Origin: Trachythela sp. YZ-2020
Taxonomy: Eukaryota; Cnidaria; Anthozoa; Malacalcyonacea; Clavulariidae
Reading direction: 5' to 3'
DNA length: 64,000 nt
NCBI GenBank assembly: GCA_016169945.1
Contig: JADLSH010000199.1
Coordinates: forward strand, 2,480,001 to 2,544,000
In this document: one piece after another, positions 54,753-64,000 of the stretch
Layout of the letters: the number at the start of each line of letters is the position of its first letter
Numbering within the stretch: the first letter of the stretch is position 1
The notes under the pieces: model-generated
Seen by the model: only the letters and a program-made list of their open reading frames with translations
Database searches by the model: none
Told to the model about the DNA's origin: nothing
Program-made: the position numbers and the translations under genes

Positions 54753-56262
54753 CAGGGGCGGATTTAGGATTTTGGAAACATAAGTCGAACGCCGAAGGCG
54801 TGAGACATGCTAGGGGGGTACGGGGGCATGCCCCCCCGGAAAATTTTGAAATCTAGACTCCCTGAAATGCGATTTCAAGCGTTTTGGGGGTGAGATTTTG
54901 CAGAATTCCCAAGATAATGAAGTACATCAAAGACACGATTTTTTATGATCTCACAAACATACCTTCTCCCAGACATTTATCTTCGGAATTAAATGACTTG
55001 GAAAAGTCAATTGAATTGTACACATCATGTAGTTTCAATAGGCTTTGAATTAAAATGAATTTGGCTTATACTTAAAATTTAAGCACATAAAATCCTTCAC
55101 AAGATAAATCGCTGCATGTGAAACAAAATTCTCAAGCAAAATAAAGAGTTATATTTCAATTATACTTTGTAAAATGCAATATCCAATTACAATTACAATT
55201 TATACTATAAATAGACTTTCATCGCAAATGATATTCATCGCAAATCTTTCATGCAATGCAAATTAGCAAAATGACATCGTTTTAACACTCCAATTGCGTT
55301 ACTCTGATCCTTTATTATAAATTATATAAATACAGTAGGAATTAGGAAAGCGGGAAGGTCCGAAAGAGCAATGCAAATTGCTCGATAAAAATGTATTAAA
55401 GCGTGTTATATTTCAACTTCGCATCATTTATCATACAAAATATATTGCAGTATATTAATTTCTATTTATTTTGGATATTTTCATACGTTATAGCAGTGCA
55501 CGCTTTATCTTTGGCTTTACCACCCAAATTACCACCACGATCTTTGTGAGGCACGTAGATTTCAGCAGAGAAGTCTCTACTGAGTGCCTTCTCGTTGCTC
55601 AATAGCAAAGATAAAAGCTGCTCGCTTGATATCTTCGCTGCCCGACGACAACCTCATTCAAAGACAGTCGAAGTTTATTTTAGGCCGTTAAATCGTATCG
55701 TGCAATCGCATTTCGAACGTCCGCGTACATATCAATACTCGACATCGTAAAACAATTTTCCTACTATGAAAAACCTTGGTATAGCTTACAATATACGAGA
55801 TTACAAGTAGATAGACTGCTTTGCATGAATTTCGCAATTTTCAGGACTGATGCCCCCAGCCGCGAATCAGTCCGAATCAGTCCAAAAAAATGAACCTATA
55901 GGAATTGTCAATATTTTCAAATTGACCAATCAACATGAAAGAAATGGACTGATAAAGACTCCCTTAAGGTGCAAATCAGTCCGACCACCCCACAGATCAG
56001 TCCAGATAAGTCCAAATGACCTCTCGACCAATCAAATGAGCATAATCACCACCCGATTCTGCGAGTTTCTTGCGTTTTACCGCTGCTCTAGATAAAGCAT
56101 ATATTTATTCAAAACTGAGCTCGTAAAGACGTAAACTGGACTATGATATGAATTTCATATTATAATTAATTATTCAAATTTCGAAATAGTAAATTAATTA
56201 TTTATTTGCAAAAAAATACGTCAGTCACGCGACTGATTGGACTTACCCTAGATCCGCCCCTG
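54753..56262. mobile_element. 1.5-kb hAT-like element inserted in unit beta, 8-bp duplication TCCATATG
   Basis: Ends CAGGGGCGGATTTAGG and CCTAGATCCGCCCCTG, flanked by TCCATATG on both sides (54745-54752 and 56263-56270). The sister units at about 53128, 57690 and 59300 read straight through the same site with a single TCCATATG, confirming the boundaries. The interior is AT-rich without an intact transposase frame, so it is non-autonomous or decayed. Confidence 0.95.
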
Positions 56263-56995
56263 TCCATATGCATCTGTCCAACATTAATCTTTCAAGTATC
56301 TTCCCAATAACGCTTAATAACGTTATTCCTCTATAATGTGTCAGTTTTAAAAGGAGATATTATGTCTCCTAGAGAACTTGGAACAATTTCGGCATTTCTA
56401 ATAGCATTTAGCACGATGGTATAAGATTTCTCATTAGAGACCTGAGTTGCGTATACTAATATATAAAATGTGTATGTAAAATTGTTTTATTTACATGTAT
56501 TGTTGTAACTACTAAGTACTAGTAATTATAGAGTTATAGTAAAAAGTTAATTCTAAAATGTGTAATATTTAAATTAGGTAATTAATTTGCGACATGAGGC
56601 CACAAAGCACAAAGTAACTGTTCAAAAACCGTTTAGTTTTACATGTGGGAATTTAAAATTTTCTTTCATTCCTTAAGTTATAAATCGAAGTATATGCGCG
56701 TAGCAATATCACCCTCACACACAAAACGCACAACACGTTTCAAAGCACAGTGCGTAAACTTTGATTAATTCAGGCAGTAATACTCCCATTAGATAAGTTC
56801 GAGGTAAGAATATAAAACCTAGCAATACAGTTGACACCGATGAAGCTCAATGAGGTGAAACAAAAAACGAATTTAACAGAAATCAACGAGACATTGAAAC
56901 CCTTTATGAGCGAAATGGAAAAACGTTAAAAAACGAAATTTCGAAAGTGGACAAAATCCTAACTGGTTATGCAACTACAATGTTTCCATTATTAC

Positions 56996-57112
56996 CTGTA
57001 CAATTGATTCCTGAACCAGTAAAACCAGTTTTGCACGTGCACGAGTAGGAATCAGAATGGCTGACACAAATAGCATTGGAGTGGCATGGATTGGGCTTAC
57101 AATGGTCGATCG
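56996..57112 (-). CDS. EGF-domain exon, unit gamma
   Basis: Same 117-nt phase 1-1 exon as in unit alpha, with identical protein sequence. Its own unit retains only a truncated signal-peptide start (ATG at about 57283, then stop after about 13 codons), so it can only be used by splicing from the signal exon at 58903. Confidence 0.7.
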
Positions 57113-57282
57113 CTGTAACAATACAACAAAAGTTAATTTGTTTCAAATTATAACAGAAAGCCTCTGAAATATAGTGAGCAATATCACGCATGCATGTAGA
57201 TTCATTTTACGAAATTGGCATTAAATTATAGATTCAAAAATAAATTAAAGATGCAATAATATACCGACTAGAGCAATTCTCA

Positions 57283-57320
57283 ACATTGTTTCGTCTCGAA
57301 AGTCTTTAGTTATCCAACTT
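57283..57320 (-). pseudogene. Truncated signal-peptide exon, unit gamma (same lesion in unit alpha)
   Basis: Units alpha (about 52723) and gamma share a deletion removing the CC-repeat part and leaving MLRIALVGILL followed by a stop. A shared lesion implies common descent of these two units. Confidence 0.65.
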
Positions 57321-57529
57321 CAGTAGAAACCAGCTAGAACTGACTAGGTAAATTCGGTGCTGGTCATTTTATACAAGAGGTTTGGGCAAAAGGAAGTGAA
57401 CTTTGCTCTCAAAGTCAGATGTTCGTAGTTCGTTTTAAGTATAAAACAAACGAAGAGATATATATATTTAGTCTAATATATGACGACCAAGTTGTGTCAT
57501 TTATAGAGAAGTCCGGAAATCCACACTAC

Positions 57530-57842
57530 TACTGTGTCAAATGCCTTTATCGAATCTAGTATTTCCGTTTTCGGTATTATGCAAAACAGCTTCTTGGAAG
57601 CACATACTATAGCATACAAACAGCTTTTCTCTTTCTGGTATGCATACTGTGAACTTATTTGGAAAACCTTTTCCTGCGAGAAACAGTGTCCATATGCATC
57701 TGTCCAACATTAATCTTTCAAGTATCTTCCCAATAACGCTTAATAACGTTATTCCTCTAAATGTGTCAGTTTTAAAAGGAGATATTATGTCTCCTAGAGA
57801 ACTTGGAACAATTTTGGCATTTCTAATAGCATTTAGCACGAT
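57530..57842 (-). mobile_element. Reverse-transcriptase fragment of a non-LTR retrotransposon
   Basis: The - strand frame has FRGITLLSVIGKILERLMLD and, further on, FLAGKGF, typical of the RT fingers region (R-x-I-x-L-L-x-x-x-x-K). Related pieces lie upstream of each signal-exon unit (about 52975-53260, 54590-54750, 59150-59440, 61614-61910, 62627-62880). The copy at 61614-61850 also shows STKAFDTV, the RT motif around a conserved Asp. All are short and interrupted. Confidence 0.6.
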
Positions 57843-58420
57843 GGTATAAGATTTCTCATTAGAGACCTGAGTTGCGTATACTAATATATAAAATGTGTAT
57901 GTAAAATTGTTTTATTTACATGTATTGTTGTAACTACTAAGTACTAGTAATTATAGAGTTATAGTAAAAAATTAATTCTAAAATGTGTAATATTTAAATT
58001 AGGTAATTAATTTGCGACATAAGGCCACAAAGCACAAAGTAACTGTTCAAAAACCGTTTAGTTTTACATGTGGGAATTTAAAAATGTCTTTCATTCCTTA
58101 AGTTATAAATCGAAGTATATGCGCGTAGCAATATCACCCTCACACACAAAACGCACAACACGTTTCAAAGCGCAGTGCACAAACTTTGATTAATTCAGGC
58201 AGTAATACTCCCATTAGATAAGTTCGAGGTAAGAATATAAAACCTAGCAATACAGTTGACACCGATGAAGCTCAATGAGGTGAAACAAGAAACGAATTTA
58301 ACAGAAATCAACGAGACATTGAAACCCTTTATGAGCGAAATGGAAAAACGTTAAAAAACGAAATTTCGAAAGTGGACAAAATCCTAACTGGTTATGCAAC
58401 TACAATGTTTCCATTATTAC

Positions 58421-58903
58421 CTGTACAATTGATTCCTGAACCAGTAAAACCAGTTTTGCACGTGCACGAGTAGGAATCAGAATGGCTGACACAAATAGCA
58501 TTGGAGTGGCATGGATTGGGCTTACAATGGTCGATCGCTGTAACAATACAACAAAAGTTAATTTGTTTCAAATTATAACAGAAAGCCTCTGAAATATAGT
58601 GAGCAATATCGCGCATGCATGTAGATTCATTTTACGAAATTGGCATTAAATTAAAGATTCCAAAATATCAATTTTACCGTTGTTTGAACATAGCGTTCTG
58701 TAAGCAAGTTTATGCTTACGAATATCTTGTTCTATGACACGACAGCAATCTCCCAGGTGTGGATCATTTTTGGAACACAATATGTTGTAAGCAAGGGTAC
58801 GATTTTCGATATCAGATCTGATATCATCACAGCAAATTGCTTCTGCAATACCAGTTTGCAGAACAAGCTGCAATAACATACCGACTAGAGCAATTCTCAA
58901 CAT
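58421..58903 (-). CDS. Signal-peptide/double-cysteine-repeat exon and EGF exon, unit delta
   Basis: Exon 58903-58678 and exon 58537-58421 duplicate the unit beta pair almost exactly (the signal peptide differs Ile to Met at residue 9). The next usable EGF exon is 57112-56996; no fibrinogen exon follows before the unit beta signal exon. This gene is therefore either truncated (signal - CC repeats - EGF - EGF) or must splice across unit beta to reach the fibrinogen exons of copy B. Confidence 0.6.
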
Positions 58904-59519
58904 TGTTTCGTCTCGAAAGTCTTTAGTTATCCAACTTCAGTAGAAACCAGCTAGAACTGACTAGGTAGATTCGGTGCTGGTCATTTTATACAAGAGGTTT
59001 GGGCAAAAGGAAGTGAACTTTGCTCTCAAAGTCAGATGTTCGTAGTTCGTTTTAAGTATAAAACAAACAAAGAGATATATTTAGTCTAATATATGACGAC
59101 CAAGTTGTGTCATTTATAGAGAAGTCCGGAAATCCACACTAGTACTGTGTCAAATGCCTTTATCGAATCTAGTATTTCCGTTTTCGGTATTATGCAAAAC
59201 AGCTTCTTGGAAGCACATACTATGTACAAACAGCTTTTCTCTTTCTGGTATGCACACTGTGAACTTATTTGGAAAACCTTTTCCTGCGAGAAACAGTGTC
59301 CATATGCATCTCTCCAACATTAATCTTTCAAGTAACTTCCCAATAACGCTTAATAACGTTATTCCTCTATAATGTGTCAGTTTTAAAAGGAGATATTATG
59401 TCTCCTAGAGAACTTGGCAAAATTTCGGTATTTCTAATAGCATTTAGCACGATGGTATAAGATTTCTCATTAGAGACCTGAGTTGCGTATTTTTACATGT
59501 AAAATATTAAAATATCTAA

Positions 59520-61528
59520 ACTATATGTTTGCTCTCAAAGTCAGGTATAAAACAAACAAAGAGATAAAGAAATTTAGTCTAAAATAGCAAGGAATGTTCT
59601 TCCTAATGGCGTAAAAACATTTGCATGGTCTTCCTTTTAACGTCAGCATTTAAGTATTTTCTTCCTGTTTGATGCGAAAGGTTTCCATCCGGGGGCAAAA
59701 CTTCGGTGTTAAAACTGGAGGAGTGTTAGTTTCTTTTGCCCGACAAGAAGGCTAAAGTGAAGCACGACGGACGAACGAAGCAAAAAGTGTTAGGTTATGG
59801 TTTAATTTGAAAGTTTCATGTCGAAGTCAATCTATTTATTGTCTGTAGGTTGCGTGATGTGATTGCCATATTTAATTAACTGTGAGCTGTTAACCAATCG
59901 GAAATCACGTGGTGACTACAATGTATAATAATTAAATCTACTACATCCTTTTCTGCTGCTAAAATGTTAAATCGTCAGGTTATTTTCAACATTTGCCCAA
60001 TAAAATCGTATTGATTTTGCCCTACAACATGACGTTTGTGAAGACTATAGAGGAGTGTCGCGCCCCTCTATACCCCCCCTGGTAGTTTCGCCCCTGTTTT
60101 CATCCCAATGATGCGAAAAGTCCGGAAATCCATACTAATACTGTGTCAAATACCTTTGTTGATCCAGGAAGCAACAGTAGACTATACAAACATCTTTTCT
60201 CTGGTTTGCATACTGTAAACTATTTTGATAGCCTTTTCCTGCGAGAAACGGTGTCCATTTGTCCAAAATGAATCTTTCAAATACCTTCCCAATAACGTTT
60301 AATAACGGCATTCCCCTATATAATTGTCTTTATTGTGTCGAATTTTTTTGTTGGTTTTAAAAAAAGAGATATTAATTATGTCTCCTGGAGAACTTGGCAC
60401 AATTTTGGCATTTCTAATAGCATTCAGCACGATGGTAAGATTTCTCGTTAGTACGAGAGTTGCGTATTTTTACATGTAAAATATTAAAATATCTAAACTA
60501 ATGTAAAATTGTTTTATTTACATGAATTGGTGTAGCTACTGGTAATTATAGAGTTATAGTAAAAAGTTAATTCTACAATGTGTGATATTAAAATTAGGTA
60601 ATCAATTTGCGACGTGAGGCCACAAAGTAATTGAGTGAAACCACATATGTCAGGAGGAGAAACGGTCTGACAAATCGGATCGTGTGCCTTTAAGCAGCCT
60701 ATAGAACGAATTATTTTTCTGCCCATACGACTGTTTTTATGTCACCTCACTGGGACGATGCAGCTATTAATAAGCACCGTGAACACTAATGTGTTGTTTC
60801 GGTGTTGGTAGCGATAAACGATATGCTTGAGAGATTAATCAGAATCAAACTACCTGAAATAATACAACAAAAACCTTGACGTTTCGAGCGAAGGAACTAA
60901 GCATAACAATAGCGCCAATGGGTAAGGATAGGGTTGTTGTTGGAGTCACTGGCAAGATAAAAGAGAAATATATTCGTGCACGAAACATGAGGATATTGCC
61001 AAAAACTCTTCCTACTTACTCAATTCAATTTGCAAAAGTGATATCATTACACAGGGGCGTAACTTGGGTCTAAACATTAGGGGGGTGTGTTCGTTTTTCC
61101 CGACGAAAGGGCGTGGTCAGGACACAACGTAATGGGGCCGGTCAAAACCAAAAAGGTTTATGGGGGTCTCAAGCCGCTAGCGAGGATAGACCTGTATCGA
61201 GTGCTGAAGGCACGAGGCCTCTAGGGGGGTATGGGGGGAAATTTTCAAATGTAGAGGTCTCTGAAACGCCATTTCATGCACTTTGGGGGAAGATTTGACA
61301 GAATTCTGATAGGTCAGGAAATGTTGTATATCAGATTAGCATTTTTCAAACTGCCCAAACTGGTCTGGTTTTGCGATGAGTGGAAAAGAGCCTTAAGTGT
61401 TCAGAGTTATTTAACATTACTTTCAAACATACCAATAGTACCATGTATTTCTGTAGTTCTATTATCAAAGTAGCAGTAGAAAGATCGTTTTCAATGGTTG
61501 TTCGTGATTTAAAACTGGTTTGGACGAT
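59520..61528. repeat. Duplicated flanking unit D1
   Basis: About 2 kb repeated at about 62030-64000. It contains a hAT-like element (59690-60096), a left part of the CAGGGGCGTAAC element (from 61052), and at 61395-61528 the 3'-UTR and last few codons of a fibrinogen-domain gene (RPNQF stop, - strand). The last then joins abruptly to the upstream region of a signal-exon unit. No intact gene. Confidence 0.75.
59690..60096. mobile_element. hAT-like element in D1 (co-duplicated in D2 at 62195-62588)
   Basis: Ends CGGGGGCAAAACTT and AGTTTCGCCCCTG; flanking 8-mers TTTCCATC and TTTTCATC (7 of 8). The D2 copy has the same ends and flanks, so it was inserted before the D1/D2 duplication. Confidence 0.75.
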
Positions 61529-64000
61529 GTCAAAGTCAGATGTTCGTAGTTCGTTTTAAGTATAAAACAAACAAAGAGATATATTTAGTCTAATATATGA
61601 CGACCAAGTTGTGTCATTTATAGAGAAGTCCGGAAATCCACACTAGTACTGTGTCAAATGCCTTTGTCGAATCTAGTATTTCCGTTTTCGGTATTATGCA
61701 AAACAGCTTCTTGGAAGCACATACTATAGCATACAAACAGCTTTTCTCTTTCTGGTATGCACACTGTGAACTTATTTGGAAAACCTTTTCCTGCGAGAAA
61801 CGGTGTCCATATGCATCTGTCCAACAATAATCTTTCAAGTATCTTCCCAATAACGCTTAATAACGTTATTCCTCTATAATGTGTCAGTTTTAAAAGGAGA
61901 TATTATGTCTCCTAGAGAGCTTGGCAAAATTTCGGCATTTCTAAGCATTTAGCACGATGGTATAAGATTTCTCATTAGAGACCTGAGTTGCGTATTTTTA
62001 CATGTAAAATATTAAAATATCTAAACTATATGTTTGCTCTCAAAGTCAGGTATAAAACAAACAAAGAGATAAAGAAATTTAGTCTAAAATAGCAAGGAAT
62101 GTTCTTCCTAATGGCGTAAAAACATTTGCATGGTCTTCCTTTTAACGTCAGCATTTAAGTATTTTCTTCCTGTTTGATGCGAAAGGTTTCCATCCGGGGG
62201 CAAAACTTCGGTGTTAAAACTGGAGGAGTGTTAGTTTCTTTTGCCCGACAAGAAGGCTAAAGTGAAGCACGACGGACGAACGAAGCAAAAAGTGTTAGGT
62301 TATGGTTTAATTTGAAAGTTTCATGTCGAAGTCAATCTATTTATTGTCTCTAGGTTGCGTGATGTGATTGCCATATTTAATTAGCTGTGAGCTATTAACC
62401 AATCGGAAATCACGCGGTATAATAATTAAATCTACTACATCCTTTCTGCTGCTAAAATGTTAAATCGTCAGGTTATTTTCAACATTTGCCCAATAAAATC
62501 GTATTGATTTTGCCCTACAACATGACGTTTGTGAAGACTATAGAGGAGTGTCGCGCCCCTCGATACCCCCCTGGTAGTTTCGCCCCTGTTTTCATCCCAA
62601 TGATGCGAAAAGTCCGGAAATCCATACTAATACTGTGTCAAATACCTTTGTTGAATCCAGGAAGCAACAGTAGACTTTACTTCCGTTTTCGGTATTATAC
62701 AAACATCTTTTCTCTGGTTTGCATACTGTAAACTATTTTGATAGCCTTTTCCTGCGAGAAACGGTGTCCATTTGTCCAAAATGAATCTTTCAAATACCTT
62801 CCCAATAACGTTTAATAACGGCATTCCCCTATATAATTGTCTTTATTGTGTCGAATTTTTTGTTAGTTTTAAAAAAAGAGATATTATGTCTCCTGGAGAA
62901 CTTGGCACAATTTTGGCATTTCTAATAGCATTCAGCACGATGGTAAGATTTCTCGTTAGTACGGGAGTTGCGTATTTTTACATGTAAAATATTAAAATAT
63001 CTAAACTAATATATAAAATGTGTATGTAAAATTGTTTTATTTACATGAATTGGTGTAGCTACTGGTAATTATAGAGTTATAGTAAAAAGTTAATTCTACA
63101 ATGTGTGATATTAAAATTAGGTAATCAATTTGCGACATGAGGCCACAAAGTAATTGAGTGAAACCACATATGTCAGGAGGAGAAACGGTCTGACAAATCG
63201 GATCGTGTGCCTTTAAGCAGCCTAGAACGAATTATTTTTGTGCCCATACGACTGTTTTTATGTCGCCTCACTGGGACGATGCAGCTATTAATAAGCACCG
63301 TGAACATATTTGTATAATATACACTTAAAATTCGCCTCGTGTTGCCAATTGGCCCTCTGAAAACACTAATGTGTTGTTTCGGTGTTGGTAGCGATAAACG
63401 ATATGCTTGAGAGATTAATCAGAATCAAACTACCTGAAATAATACAACAAAAACCTTGACGTTTCGAGCGAAGGAACTCTGAAAAACACTTAGTCTAAGC
63501 ATAACAATAGCGCCAATGGGTAAGGATAGGGTTGTTGTTGGGGTCACTGGCAAGATAAAAGAGAAATATATTCGTGCACGAAACATGAGGATATTGCCAA
63601 AAATTCTTCCTACTTACTCAATTCAATTTGCAAAAGTGATATCATTACACAGGGGCGTAACTTGGGTCTAAACATTAGGGGGGGTGTTCGTTTTTCCCGA
63701 CGAAAGGGTGTGGTCAGGACACAACGTAATGGGGCCGGTCAAAACCAAAAAGGTTTATGGGGGTCTCAAGCCGCTAGCGAGGATAGACCTGTATCGAGTG
63801 CTGAAGGCACGAGGCCTCTAGGGGGGTATGGGGGGAAATTTTCAAATGTAGAGGTCTCTGAAACGCCATTTCATGCACTTTGGGGGAAGATTTGACAGAA
63901 TTCTGATAGGTCAGGAAATGTTGTATATCAGATTAGCATTTTTCAAACTGCCCAAACTGGTCTGGTTTTGCGATGAGTGGAAAAGAGCCTTAAGTGTTCA
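61529..64000. repeat. Duplicated flanking unit D2 (continues past window)
   Basis: Matches the segment from about 59024 onward at high identity. It has an extra block of about 58 bp near 63305-63362 and an extra short block near 63477 relative to D1. Contains RT-like debris, the co-duplicated hAT element (62195-62588) and another partial CAGGGGCGTAAC element from about 63652. No intact gene. Confidence 0.75.

Overview
This window looks like metazoan genomic DNA. It is AT-rich and intron-rich, with GT..AG introns, five recognisable eukaryotic genes, and dense short non-autonomous DNA transposons. The mix suggests an early-branching marine invertebrate, most likely a cnidarian: a sperm THEG-repeat gene, NOP16, an ARL9/10-like GTPase, FRA10AC1, a fibrinogen-domain lectin cluster, and many hAT- and Harbinger-type MITEs. 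The species cannot be fixed from sequence alone.

Layout. (1) 1-17050, + strand: a 5'-truncated gene whose very long low-complexity N-terminus is followed by about seven THEG repeats. (2) 18073-19333, - strand: complete NOP16 in five exons. (3) 19635-20910, - strand: a two-exon membrane-anchored ARL9/ARL10-like small GTPase. (4) 22324-29170, + strand: a spermidine synthase locus that I read as one 14-exon gene encoding two full-length synthase domains in tandem. The first is catalytically intact. The second keeps the fold and the exon structure but has lost the key catalytic and ligand residues. (5) 30607-41280, + strand: complete FRA10AC1 in 15 exons. (6) 43.5-64 kb, - strand: a young, unstable cluster of tandem fragments of secreted EGF/fibrinogen-domain genes. 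It contains one broken copy (43.5-46.8 kb), one apparently usable copy (49.2-54.3 kb), extra signal-peptide and EGF exons (57-58.9 kb), and two copies of a roughly 2.5 kb flanking unit (59-64 kb).

The gene-bearing half (1-41 kb) is ordinary single-copy sequence whose introns are full of MITEs. Several of these have clear target-site duplications. The lectin half is dominated by recent duplication, transposon insertion into duplicates with paralogous empty sites available for comparison, a 69-bp satellite, and co-amplified retrotransposon debris.

The most interesting observation is the fused double spermidine synthase. Exon lengths and intron phases match pairwise between the halves, and the second half has no start codon of its own. 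The second is the secreted gene in the lectin cluster, whose N-terminal module is a twice-repeated double-cysteine motif that I do not recognise.
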